DNA from: Catenuloplanes indicus
GTDB lineage: Bacteria > Actinomycetota > Actinomycetes > Mycobacteriales > Micromonosporaceae
NCBI RefSeq assembly: GCF_030813715.1
Contig: NZ_JAUSUZ010000001.1
Coordinates: forward strand, 3,844,001-3,908,000
Reading direction: 5' to 3'
DNA: 64,000 bases
A program made the position numbers and the translations under genes. Below the pieces are notes generated by a model. That model saw nothing but the letters and a program-made list of their open reading frames with translations, made no database searches and was not told the origin of the DNA. The first letter of the stretch is position 1. Every line of letters begins with the position of its first letter. This document shows positions 19,429 through 27,788 of this stretch, in pieces.

Positions 19429-20618
19429 GACGTCGTCACCACCAGCAGGCCCTCGGTCACGCCGTCGCCGCTGACCTCGACCATGCCGCCGGAGAACATG
19501 CCGGTCGCGACCGCGAGCAGCCGGCCGTCCACGAGCTGGATCGCGTACCCGCCCTCGCGCAGCGCGAGCAGCGCGGTGACCGGCACGGCCAGCACGTCCT
19601 TCCTGGTCTCGCCCTCGACCCGCACCTCGACCGCGCCGCCGTCGAGCCGGCCGGCCGCCTTCGGGTCGTTCATCGTGACCGTGACGTTGACCTGCTGCGC
19701 CGAGCCCGGCGGCGCGCCGTCCGGCGTCTGCGCGACCGTGCTGGTCTCGCCGACCTCGCCGGGCGTCTCGGTGCCGTCCGGCATGCGCAGCGTGACCGCG
19801 CCGCCGGGCTTCAGCACGTCCGCGTCGGTGACCGGCGCCTGGACGGTGATCACCTTCGTGGTCTGGGTGACGGACATGAGGTCGCCGGTGGCCGGATCGC
19901 CGATCTGTGCGGTGAGCGAGTCGACCCGGACCGCGCCGGGCAGCACGGCCAGGTCACCGACCTCGATCACGCCGTCGGCCGGCAGGCCGGTGTCCTGTTG
20001 CCAGCGCTTGATCGCGGCGCTGAGCGCGGCGGTCAGCACACCCTCGCCGTCCCGGACGGTCACCCACGCGGTGCGGCTGACCGGGGCGGGCGGGGTGGCC
20101 GGTGTGGCCGAGGGCGCGGGTGCCGGTTCCTCCGTGTACGTCTGCTTGACCTGCTGACCGGCGGTGGGCTGGTCGCCGATCGCGTACCCGAGTGCGGCGA
20201 GGTTCTTCGCGACCATCGCGACGTCCCGGCCCGTCATGTTCGCGCCGGTGATCGTGCGGTAGAGCGGCGGTGCGCCGATGAACAGCGGGACCGGCTCATC
20301 GTTGACCTGGTACAGCGGCTGGCCCCGGTCGACGGTCGCGCCCGCCTCCGGCAGGCCGGTGATGACGCCGTCCCGGCCGGCCCGGACCGCGCGCGGCGTG
20401 CCGTAGCCCAGCGTGCCGGGCAGCGTCCGGCTGGTCGACAGGTCGGTGCGCTCGACCGCGACCGTACCCACGCTGATCGTCTCGGCCGGCTCCTCGGTGG
20501 CAGCGTCCACGTCGCGCGTCCAGACCAGCGCGACCGCGATGATCGCCGGCACGGCCACGGCCGCGGCCAGGCCGGCCAGCACGCGACCGCGCCGCCGGCG
20601 GTTGTCCTCCTCAGGCAT
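19425..20618 (-). CDS. membrane-fusion/adaptor protein with peptidoglycan-binding-like domain (MacA role)
   Basis: 397 residues. Basic N-terminus and one transmembrane anchor (~12-32), then a lipoyl/HlyD-like half ([20 protein letters not shown]), a PG_binding_1-like insert ([11 protein letters not shown] ... [17 protein letters not shown]), and beta-barrel segments at the end ([19 protein letters not shown]). This mosaic is typical of actinobacterial adaptors of MacB-type exporters, with the peptidoglycan-binding segment replacing the long hairpin of Gram-negative MacA. It is first in the operon, divergent from the two-component system at 20727, which plausibly controls it. Confidence 0.88.
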   Translation of the reverse strand: MPEEDNRRRRGRVLAGLAAAVAVPAIIAVALVWTRDVDAATEEPAETISVGTVAVERTDLSTSRTLPGTLGYGTPRAVRAGRDGVITGLPEAGATVDRGQPLYQVNDEPVPLFIGAPPLYRTITGANMTGRDVAMVAKNLAALGYAIGDQPTAGQQVKQTYTEEPAPAPSATPATPPAPVSRTAWVTVRDGEGVLTAALSAAIKRWQQDTGLPADGVIEVGDLAVLPGAVRVDSLTAQIGDPATGDLMSVTQTTKVITVQAPVTDADVLKPGGAVTLRMPDGTETPGEVGETSTVAQTPDGAPPGSAQQVNVTVTMNDPKAAGRLDGGAVEVRVEGETRKDVLAVPVTALLALREGGYAIQLVDGRLLAVATGMFSGGMVEVSGDGVTEGLLVVTTS

Positions 20619-20713
20619 GGCGCCGATGATGCCGAGGCGTTTTCAGGAAGTTGTGAGGATCGCGGCCACTGTGGGAAATGCCTGCTGGCTGCGGAAATAC
20701 GAGGTCGCGAACC

Positions 20714-20719
20714 TATAGT
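20714..20719 (+). promoter_or_regulatory. -10 element suggesting a leaderless two-component-system mRNA
   Basis: TATAGT ends seven bases before the GTG start of the response regulator, placing transcription start at or next to the start codon. No ribosome-binding site precedes the GTG. A leaderless transcript, common in actinobacteria, is the simplest reading. No clear -35 hexamer is visible. Confidence 0.5.
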
Positions 20720-20726
20720 CGGCGGC

Positions 20727-21404
20727 GTGCCCGCACATGTGCTGATCGCCGAGGACGACCCGAAGCACGCCGAGATCCTGCGGCGCTACCTCGAGTCGGC
20801 CGGATACCGCACCACGGTCGCGCACGACGGCCGCACCGCGCTGGACCAGGCCCGCCGGCTCCGCCCGGACCTGCTGCTGCTGGACGTGATGATGCCGGAG
20901 ATGGACGGGCTCGACCTGTGCGCGGTGATCCGCCGCGAGTCGGCCGTGCCGGTGCTCATGCTGACCGCGCGGACCAGCGAGGACGACCTGCTGACCGGCC
21001 TGGACTCCGGCGCGGACGACTACCTGACCAAGCCGTACCGGCCGCGTGAGCTGCTCGCCCGGATCCGGACGCTGCTGCGGCGCGCGGACCGGGCCGACCA
21101 CCGGGACGTGCTGCGGGCCGGGCCGGTCGCGATCGACCTGACCCGGCGTGAGGTGACGGTGGACGGCCGGGTGGTCGGCTGCACGCCGGACGAGTTCGCG
21201 ATCCTGGCCGCGCTGGTGGAGCAGCCGGAACGCGTCTTCACCCGGGCCCAGCTGCTGGAACGGACGAACGGCTACAGCCGGGACTCCACCGAGCGCACCA
21301 TCGACACCCACATGTCCAACCTCCGCCGCAAGATCGAGCCGAATCCGCGCCGTCCCGCGTTGCTGCTCACCGTGTACGGCGTCGGCTACCGGATGGCGGC
21401 ATGA
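20727..21404 (+). CDS. OmpR-family response regulator
   Basis: 225 residues from GTG at 20727. Receiver domain with acidic pocket (EDD near residue 9), phospho-acceptor D53 in LLLLDVMMPEMDG, Thr in LMLTART and Lys in TKPYRPRELLARIR. The C-terminal winged helix carries GCTPDEFAILAALVEQPERVFTRAQLL and RTIDTHMSNLRRKI. It pairs with the kinase whose ATG overlaps its stop by 4 bases. It is divergent from the ABC efflux operon, the usual arrangement for a cell-envelope-stress or peptide-sensing system, so that operon is its likely target. The target assignment is inference. Confidence 0.94.
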   Translation: MPAHVLIAEDDPKHAEILRRYLESAGYRTTVAHDGRTALDQARRLRPDLLLLDVMMPEMDGLDLCAVIRRESAVPVLMLTARTSEDDLLTGLDSGADDYLTKPYRPRELLARIRTLLRRADRADHRDVLRAGPVAIDLTRREVTVDGRVVGCTPDEFAILAALVEQPERVFTRAQLLERTNGYSRDSTERTIDTHMSNLRRKIEPNPRRPALLLTVYGVGYRMAA

Positions 21405-23206
21405 CCGGCCGCGCGGTGCCGCTGCACCGCAGCCTGCTGGTGCGGCTGCTGGCCACGTCGATGCTGATCGCGGCGTGCGCGGTCGCGGCCACCGCGTGGC
21501 TGACCGTGCAGCTCACCACGCGGGCGGTCACCCAGGAGCAGAGCCGCACGCTCGCCTCGGACACCGACGTCTACGACGCGATCATCGCGTACGCGGCCGA
21601 GCACGACCGCTGGGACGGCGTGGACGCGCTGGTCCGGCGGCAGGCCGAGCTGACCGGCACCCGGATCGCGCTGACCACGCCGGACCGGGTGCTGATCGCG
21701 GCGTCGTCCCCGGACGCACCGGCCGCGGTCGCCGCGTCCGACGTGCCGACCGCGACCGTCGACCCGCTCCGGCTGGACCGCGGCGTGGTCCGCGCGGACA
21801 GCGGGCTGATCGACGCGCGGGCGGTCGGGCCGTACCGGCTGACCGGCGCGGAACGGGACCGGCTGCGCCGCTACGCCGACATCCAGGCCGCGTGCCTGCG
21901 CCGGGCCAACCTGATCGCCGAGGTGGTCGAGCTGCCCGGCGGCCGTCCGGTGCTGCGTGAGGTCACCGGTGAGCCACCGCCGATCACGCCGTGCGACCCC
22001 ACCGCGCTGACCGAGCCGGTCGAGTCGGAGCGGAAGCCGCTTCGCGAGCTCACCACGCTGACCGCCGCCTGCCTGGAGCGCTGGCTGGGCGCGGACGTCC
22101 GCTTCACGATCACGCCGGAGTTCACGCCCCGGTACGACGAGGCGCCGCCGGACGCCGACCGGGACCGGCGGGTGCGCGAATGCATCGAGGACGCCCGCCG
22201 CGAGCAGCTGCGCCCGTACGTCGCGCCACCCGCGTTGCTCTTCGTCACCGGCCCGTCCGCGCCGGAGACCGCGCCGGTCACCCTCTCCGCCGCGAACACC
22301 ATGCGTATCGCCGGCACCGCCGCGCTCATCCTGCTGGTCACGCTGGCCGTCACGGTGGTGGCCGGCCGCCGGCTGGTCCGGCCGCTGCGCGCGCTGACCG
22401 AGGCAGCCCACCGGCCCGCGGACCGGCAGGAGCCGGTGCCGGTCACCACCCGCGACGAAATCGGCTACCTGGCCGCCGCGTTCAACGACCTGTCCGCGCG
22501 GCGGCAGGCATTGGAGCAGCAGCGCAAGGCGATGGTCAACGACATCGCGCACGAGCTGCGCACGCCGCTGACGAACATCCGCACCTGGCTGGAGACCGCC
22601 CGGGACGGCGCGGTCGAGGTCGATCAGGAGGTGCTGGACCTGCTGGTCGAGGAGTCCGTGCTGCTCCACCACGTGGTCGACGACCTGCGCGACATCGCCG
22701 CGCTGGAGGCCGGCAGCCTGCGCGTGCACCCGGAGCCGACCTACGTCCGGGACCTGCTCGAACAGTTGGTCGAGGCGCACCGGGGCCCGGTCCGGCTGGA
22801 CGCCGGACCGCACGATCCGGAGATCGACGTGGATCCGGTCCGGCTGCGGCAGATCGTCGGCAACCTGGTGTCCAACGCGATCCGGCACACACCGGCCGGC
22901 GGGACGGTCACGGTCCGGCTGGAGATGCGGCCGGGCCGGATGGTCGTCTCGGTCACCGACACCGGCCCGGGCATCGCGGCCGCGGACCTGCACCGGGTGT
23001 TCGACCGGTTCTGGCGCGCGGACACCTCGCGGACCCGCGCCACCGGCGGTTCCGGCCTCGGCCTGCCGATCGCCCGTCAGCTGGCCCGCGCGCACGGCGG
23101 CGACATCACCGTGACCAGCGTTCCCGGCCACGGTGCCACGTTCACCGTGATCCTGCCCGCCGCCTCAGTTGTTGGGGGCGACGGAACTGATGTCGGCCAG
23201 CACTGA
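21401..23206 (+). CDS. sensor histidine kinase
   Basis: 601 residues. TM1 ~10-35, extracytoplasmic sensor ~36-300 with an unusually large, cysteine-containing domain (AACLRRA, AACLERW, ECIED), TM2 ~300-322, HAMP (~323-375), phospho-acceptor H384 in HELRTPLTN, N-box NLVSNAIRH, G1 DTGPGIA and G2 GGSGLGLPIA. All catalytic boxes are intact. The sensor of roughly 265 residues is large for this class and I do not recognise its fold. The 3' end overlaps the convergent CBS-domain gene by 42 bases. Confidence 0.93.
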   Translation: MTGRAVPLHRSLLVRLLATSMLIAACAVAATAWLTVQLTTRAVTQEQSRTLASDTDVYDAIIAYAAEHDRWDGVDALVRRQAELTGTRIALTTPDRVLIAASSPDAPAAVAASDVPTATVDPLRLDRGVVRADSGLIDARAVGPYRLTGAERDRLRRYADIQAACLRRANLIAEVVELPGGRPVLREVTGEPPPITPCDPTALTEPVESERKPLRELTTLTAACLERWLGADVRFTITPEFTPRYDEAPPDADRDRRVRECIEDARREQLRPYVAPPALLFVTGPSAPETAPVTLSAANTMRIAGTAALILLVTLAVTVVAGRRLVRPLRALTEAAHRPADRQEPVPVTTRDEIGYLAAAFNDLSARRQALEQQRKAMVNDIAHELRTPLTNIRTWLETARDGAVEVDQEVLDLLVEESVLLHHVVDDLRDIAALEAGSLRVHPEPTYVRDLLEQLVEAHRGPVRLDAGPHDPEIDVDPVRLRQIVGNLVSNAIRHTPAGGTVTVRLEMRPGRMVVSVTDTGPGIAAADLHRVFDRFWRADTSRTRATGGSGLGLPIARQLARAHGGDITVTSVPGHGATFTVILPAASVVGGDGTDVGQH

Positions 23207-23578
23207 GTCCTCGTCCCGGGCCACCGCCAGGTCGCCGAGCGTGACCATGCCGACCACCTGCTCGCCGTCCATCACCGGCAGCCGGCGCACCGAGTGCGTG
23301 CGCATCAGCTCGACCGCGGTCGCGGCGTCGTCCTCGGCGGACGTGGCGATCACGTCCGGTCCGGCCAGTTCGCCGGTCGGCAGCGTGCGCGGGTCCAGGT
23401 CCTCGGCGACCGCGCGGACCGCGATGTCCCGGTCCGTCACCACGCCGCGCACCTCGGTGCCGTCCACCACGATCACCGCACCGACGTCACCGTCCCGCAT
23501 GCGCCGCGCGGCCGTGCTCAGCGGCTCGTCCGCCCGTACGGTGATCGGGTTGGCCGTCATCACGTCTCGTACCTTCAC
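23165..23578 (-). CDS. tandem CBS-domain protein
   Basis: 137 residues from the GTG in VKVRDVMTANPITVRADE, the normal family start. An in-frame ATG 36 bases further upstream (MYDRSAPGYTRG...) is possible but lacks family similarity. Two CBS repeats: ~1-60 (VRDVM...VVDGTEVRGVVTDRDIAVRA) and ~70-125 (PDVIATSAEDD...RRLPVMDGEQVVGMVTLGDLA). Such pairs bind adenosyl nucleotides and act as small energy or stress sensors. The C-terminus is encoded antisense to the last 14 codons of the histidine kinase. Confidence 0.88.
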   Translation of the reverse strand: MKVRDVMTANPITVRADEPLSTAARRMRDGDVGAVIVVDGTEVRGVVTDRDIAVRAVAEDLDPRTLPTGELAGPDVIATSAEDDAATAVELMRTHSVRRLPVMDGEQVVGMVTLGDLAVARDEDSVLADISSVAPNN

Positions 23579-23645
23579 GCCCCGCGTATACCCGGGTGCG
23601 GACCGGTCATACATGTCTCGGCCGATCGTGGGGTAAGCGGCCCGC

Positions 23646-24122
23646 ATGCGAGGACTCACGGGTGTGGCGGCGGCCGTGCTGCTGCTGGTGACGTCGTGCG
23701 GCTGGCCCCGGGACGCGGCCGGCACGCTGGACGATGTGCGCGACGGCGTCCTGCACGCCGGTGTCACGGAGAACCCGCCGTGGACCGTGCTGCCGGACGA
23801 CGGCGAACCGGCCGGTGCGGAACCCGAGCTGGTCCGCCGGCTCGCGAAGCGGCTCGGCGCCCGCGTCGAATGGCACCCGGGCACCGAGTCGACGCTGATG
23901 CCGGAGCTCAAGGAACGCGAACTGGACCTGGTGATCGGCGGCCTGGACGCGACGGCGCCGTGGACCGCGGACGCGTCGCTGACCCGCCCCTACCTGAGCA
24001 CCGCGGAGGGCGACCGGGTCTGGGCGGTGCCGCCCGGCGAGAACGGCTGGCAGGTCGAGGTCGAGGAGTTCCTGCTGACCCTGCCGGACGAGGAGCTGGC
24101 CCGGCTGCTGGAGGCGTCATGA
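23646..24122 (+). CDS. short solute-binding-protein-like lipoprotein
   Basis: 158 residues. Signal peptide with lipobox VTSC (Cys18), then the start of a family-3 substrate-binding fold: DGVLHAGVTENPPWTV, GAEPELVRRLAKRLGARVEW, LKERELDLVIGGLDAT and SLTRPYL. The usual second lobe is almost absent, so at 158 residues it is about half the family length, and I see no frameshift to explain this. The next gene, a CDF transporter, starts 17 bases later, so they form an operon. A half-size binding protein could present or sense the metal for the transporter, but that is a guess. Confidence 0.78.
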   Translation: MRGLTGVAAAVLLLVTSCGWPRDAAGTLDDVRDGVLHAGVTENPPWTVLPDDGEPAGAEPELVRRLAKRLGARVEWHPGTESTLMPELKERELDLVIGGLDATAPWTADASLTRPYLSTAEGDRVWAVPPGENGWQVEVEEFLLTLPDEELARLLEAS

Positions 24123-24138
24123 GCGTGGGAGGCCCGGC

Positions 24139-25092
24139 ATGAAGGTCTATGACAACGTCGAACTGCCACCGGACATGGCCGCGCTGCACAAGCGGGCGAT
24201 CCGGCTGGAGTGGTGGACGATCGCGTTCTTCGTCACCGCGATCGCGCTGCTGGCCGTGACGCTGGGCCAGTCGCAGGCGATGAAGGCCGCCTGGATCGAG
24301 GACATGCTCGGCCTGGTGCCACCGGCCGCGTTCCTGATCGCCGCGCGCTTCCGCACCCGCCCGCCGAACGAGCGCTTCCCGTACGGATATCACCGGTCGG
24401 TCAGCGTCGCGTTCCTGTCCGGCGCGGTCGCGCTGCTGGTCCTCGGCGGATACGTGGTCTACGACTCGCTGCTCCGGCTGATCGCCGGCGAACGCCCGCC
24501 GATCGGCCTGATCGAGCTGTTCGGACAGCGCTTCTGGCTGGGCTGGTTGATGATCGCGGTGCTGTTCGCGACCATGATCCCGGCGATCGTGCTCGGCCAC
24601 GTGAAGCAGCGCATCGCCCGGCAGCTGCACGACAAGGGCCTCTACGCCGACGCCGAGATGAACCGCGCGGACTGGCTCACCGCCGGTGCCGCGATCCTCG
24701 GCATCCTCGGCATCGGCGCCGGCCTGTGGTGGGCGGACGCGGTCGCCGCCCTGATCATCGGCGGCGACATCGTCCGGGACGGTTACCGCACCACCCGCAG
24801 CGCGGTCGCGGACCTGATGGACGAACGCCCGCGCGTGGTCGACGGCGCCCGCCCGCACCCACTGCCGGACACGCTGCTCACCGCGGTCCGCGACCACGAC
24901 TGGATCGCGGACGCGTGGCTGCGGCTGCGCGAGGACGGCCACGTCTTCGTCGGCGAACTGCTGGTCGTGCCGCACCCGGACACGGACGACCTGGTCGCGC
25001 GCCTGGAGAAGCTGCAGACGTTCGTCCGCGGCTTCGACTGGCGCATCCAGGACATCGTGGTCGCGCCGGTCTCGCACATCGACAAACCCTAG
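24139..25092 (+). CDS. cation diffusion facilitator (CDF) family transporter
   Basis: 317 residues from ATG with GGGAGG ten bases upstream. Six membrane spans (~25-45, 52-68, 85-110, 125-150, 173-190, 192-207) and a cytoplasmic ferredoxin-like C-terminus. The family's GYHRSVSVAFLSG segment, the long HDKGLYADAEMNRADWLTAG stretch with metal-site His/Asp residues, and GLWWADAVAALIIGG are clear. CDF proteins export Zn, Fe, Mn or Co in exchange for protons. Substrate is not predictable here. It is cotranscribed with the short lipoprotein gene. Confidence 0.88.
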   Translation: MKVYDNVELPPDMAALHKRAIRLEWWTIAFFVTAIALLAVTLGQSQAMKAAWIEDMLGLVPPAAFLIAARFRTRPPNERFPYGYHRSVSVAFLSGAVALLVLGGYVVYDSLLRLIAGERPPIGLIELFGQRFWLGWLMIAVLFATMIPAIVLGHVKQRIARQLHDKGLYADAEMNRADWLTAGAAILGILGIGAGLWWADAVAALIIGGDIVRDGYRTTRSAVADLMDERPRVVDGARPHPLPDTLLTAVRDHDWIADAWLRLREDGHVFVGELLVVPHPDTDDLVARLEKLQTFVRGFDWRIQDIVVAPVSHIDKP

Positions 25093-25206
25093 AAATTCAA
25101 GAGCCAGAACCGGTCCCGGTCCCGCCGTGGGCGCGTTCCGCCGCTCCCGCCGGAGACCGGTCGGCCGTGGCCGGCCGCCCTGCCAGTCCCAGCCTCACCT
25201 GAACCG

Positions 25207-25608
25207 TCAGGCCGCGCCGTTGCCGGAGAACTGGGACAGCGCGAACACGAGCGCGGCCAGCTCCGGGTCCTCCTCGTACCGGCGGCGGTGCATCTCGGAG
25301 ATCTTCGCGCCGAACTCCGGGTCCTCGTCGTCGGAGACGTCGTACGTCTCGATCCGCTCGGTCCGCGGCAGGCCGACCCGGTCGGTGTGCGCGTGCGCCG
25401 GGTGAATCAGGTACTCCCAGTAGCCGTCAAGGTCGTCGATGGTGAACACCGCGCCCCACTCGTACTCGCCGCCGTAGTCCCGGCCGACCGTGAACGACCG
25501 CACCGACGGGATCACCCGGCCCTGCTCGCGCAGCAGGCCCAGCACCTCCTCGACCTGCTCCGCCGTCACGTCCGCCCTGGCCTTCATGCGCAGGATGTGG
25601 TGGATCAT
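25207..25608 (-). CDS. Dabb (stress-responsive A/B barrel) domain protein
   Basis: 133 residues from ATG at 25608 preceded by a strong GAGGGAGG site. It starts MIHHILRMKARADVT and continues VIPSVRSFTVGRDYGG, WGAVFTIDDLDGYWEYLIHPAHAH, the classic Dabb dimeric alpha/beta-barrel pattern. An acidic tail of ~35 residues follows. Members are small dimeric proteins, some acting as polyketide cyclases or monooxygenase-like enzymes, most without known function. It is a monocistronic gene convergent with the CDF transporter. Confidence 0.85.
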   Translation of the reverse strand: MIHHILRMKARADVTAEQVEEVLGLLREQGRVIPSVRSFTVGRDYGGEYEWGAVFTIDDLDGYWEYLIHPAHAHTDRVGLPRTERIETYDVSDDEDPEFGAKISEMHRRRYEEDPELAALVFALSQFSGNGAA

Positions 25609-25783
25609 CGTGCCTCCCTCGTAGTTGTCCGGCGACGTCGATGCTGGTCCGGCGCGAGGCACACCTCATCGGCACTCCCTGCCTATCGGGCGGCGACCGC
25701 GGCGTAGGCAGCGGCGCGGCCCCGGCACATGTAGGCAGCCCGTGCCGACGCGCGCGGTGCCCCGGCACACGCACAGTGAGGCG

Positions 25784-26833
25784 GTGACAGAACCTTCGAC
25801 GAGCACCGCCGCACTGGAGATCGTGCTGCCGGGCCCGGTCGCACCGGACGGGCTGCAGACCCGCACCCGGACGCTGCCCGCGCCCGGCCCCGGACAGGCC
25901 CTGGTGCGGATGGAGGCGACCGGCGTGTCCTTCGCCGAGCAGCTGATGCGCCTCGGCCGGTACTACGACCAGCCCGCGTTCCCGTTCGTCCCCGGCTATG
26001 ACGTGGTCGGTACGGTCGTCGAGATCGGGCCGGGCGTGGACGCCGCGATGCGCGGCCAGCGGTACGCCGCGGTCACCAAGACCGGCGGCTGGGCCAGCCA
26101 TCTGCTGCTGGACGCGGCGGACCTCGTACCCGTGCCGGTGGGTCTTGATCCGGCCGCGGTCGAGACCGTGGTGGTCAACGGCATCACCGCGTGGCAGATG
26201 CTGCACGGGCTGGCGAAGACGCCGCGGGGCGGGACGATCGTGGTGCTCGGCGCCAACGGTGGCGTCGGGTCCACGCTGCTGCAGCTCGCCCGGCACGCCG
26301 GGATCTCGGTGATCGGCACCGCGGCGGAGCGCCACCACGCGATGGTCCGCGAGTTGGGTGCGACGCCGGTCGACTACCGCGACCCTGGCATGTTCGACAC
26401 GATCCGGCGGCTCGCGCCGGACGGCGTGCACGCGGTCTTCGACCACGTCGGGGGGTCCGGCCTGAAACGGTCCTGGCAGATGCTGCGCCGCGACGGCACG
26501 CTGGTCTCCTACGGCGCCGCGGCCACCAAGAACGACGAGGGCAACGCGCAGCTGCCGTTCATCGCGGCCTACGCCCGGATCAAGCAGTGGCACTACTCGC
26601 CCAACCCGCGCAGTGCCTACCAGTACAGCTTCTGGGACGGCTCGCGGAAGAAGGACGAGTTCCGGGCCCACCTCGCCCGGGACCTGACCGAGGTGTTGCG
26701 GCTGCTGGCCGACGGCGCGCTCGTCCCGCAGATCGCCGCGCGGTTCCCGCTCTCCCGGGCCGCGGAAGCCCTGACCCTGGCCGAGTCACGCACCGTGACC
26801 GGCAAGGTCGTCCTCGTACCCGACGCGAACTGA
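25784..26833 (+). CDS. zinc-independent MDR-family quinone oxidoreductase-like dehydrogenase
   Basis: 349 residues from GTG at 25784 with GAGG just upstream. Medium-chain dehydrogenase/reductase: N-terminal GroES-like domain (RMEATGVSFAEQLMRLGRYY, FPFVPGYDVVGTVVEIG) and a Rossmann domain (VVLGANGGVGSTLLQLARHAG, about residues 148-168). The catalytic zinc cysteines of alcohol dehydrogenases are absent, as in quinone reductase and enoyl reductase types. It uses NAD(P)H. The following gene encodes a second MDR protein nine bases downstream, so a two-gene operon is likely. Substrate unknown. Confidence 0.88.
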   Translation: MTEPSTSTAALEIVLPGPVAPDGLQTRTRTLPAPGPGQALVRMEATGVSFAEQLMRLGRYYDQPAFPFVPGYDVVGTVVEIGPGVDAAMRGQRYAAVTKTGGWASHLLLDAADLVPVPVGLDPAAVETVVVNGITAWQMLHGLAKTPRGGTIVVLGANGGVGSTLLQLARHAGISVIGTAAERHHAMVRELGATPVDYRDPGMFDTIRRLAPDGVHAVFDHVGGSGLKRSWQMLRRDGTLVSYGAAATKNDEGNAQLPFIAAYARIKQWHYSPNPRSAYQYSFWDGSRKKDEFRAHLARDLTEVLRLLADGALVPQIAARFPLSRAAEALTLAESRTVTGKVVLVPDAN

Positions 26834-26842
26834 AAGCCGGCC

Positions 26843-27742
26843 ATGACACTCGCTCTCGTCTCCCACCCCGACACCGACACCCCCGTCCTGGAACGCGTGA
26901 CGCTGCCCGCACCCGGCCCTGGCGAGCTGCGCGTCCGGGTCATCGCGGCCTCGGTCGACCCGGTCGATCTCTTCCTGGCCGGTGGCTTCGGCCGCCTGGT
27001 CTGGGGCCTCACCGGCACGATCGGGCTCGGCTCGTCGTTCACCGGCGTCGTCACCGCGATCGGCGACGGCGTGACCGGCTTCGCGCCGGGCGACCGGATC
27101 GCGGCCGCCCACTCCGTGCTCACCGCACCGGCGCGCGGACACGCGGAGGAGACCGTCGTGCCGGCGTCCGCAGCCGCGACGATCCCGGACGGCGTCGACC
27201 CGGTGGCCGCCGCGACGCTGCCGCTCAACGGCCTGACCGCGGCCCAGCTCCTCGACCGGCTCGGCCCGGCCGACGGGCGGACGATGCTGGTCACCGGCGC
27301 GGCCGGTGGCGTCGGCGGGTTCGCGGTCGCGCTCGCGGCCCGGGCCGGCTGGGCCGTCACCGCGCTGGCCCGCGAATCCGACCGGGACTTCGTGCTGCGG
27401 GCCGGCGCGCACGGGCTGACCACCGAGCTGCCCGGTCCGGAGTTCGACGCGGTGGTCGACGCCGCCGTGCTGGAGGCCGTCGCACTCGGCGCGGTCCGTG
27501 ACGGCGGCGCGTTCGCCGGCTCGACCTCGGCACGGCCGGCGACGCCGGAGCGCGGCATCACGGTCGACCTGGTCGACTCGCAGCCGGACGGCGACCGGCT
27601 CGCCGCGCTGCTCCGGCTCGCCGCGGACGGCGTGCTGGAGCTGCGGGTCGCCGGCACCGTTCCGCTGAGTGAGTCCGAGGTCGCGTACGGCAAGGTCGCC
27701 GCCGGTGGTGGCCGCGGCAGGTGGCTGTTGCTGGCGGATTGA
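26843..27742 (+). CDS. MDR-family NADP-dependent oxidoreductase
   Basis: 299 residues. Same superfamily as the preceding gene but from another branch: LPAPGPGELRVRVIAASVDPVDLFLAGG, LGSSFTGVVTAIGDGV, and the nucleotide-binding MLVTGAAGGVGGFAVALAARAG. Shorter than usual (~310-340) and without zinc-binding cysteines. The start ATG lies nine bases after the previous stop, with GAAAG as a weak ribosome site. The two paralogous reductases probably act on related carbonyl or quinone substrates. Confidence 0.86.
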   Translation: MTLALVSHPDTDTPVLERVTLPAPGPGELRVRVIAASVDPVDLFLAGGFGRLVWGLTGTIGLGSSFTGVVTAIGDGVTGFAPGDRIAAAHSVLTAPARGHAEETVVPASAAATIPDGVDPVAAATLPLNGLTAAQLLDRLGPADGRTMLVTGAAGGVGGFAVALAARAGWAVTALARESDRDFVLRAGAHGLTTELPGPEFDAVVDAAVLEAVALGAVRDGGAFAGSTSARPATPERGITVDLVDSQPDGDRLAALLRLAADGVLELRVAGTVPLSESEVAYGKVAAGGGRGRWLLLAD

Positions 27743-27788
27743 CGCCTGCGACGGCCGCACCCGCCGCGTGGGCCGGTACGGTCGCGAC

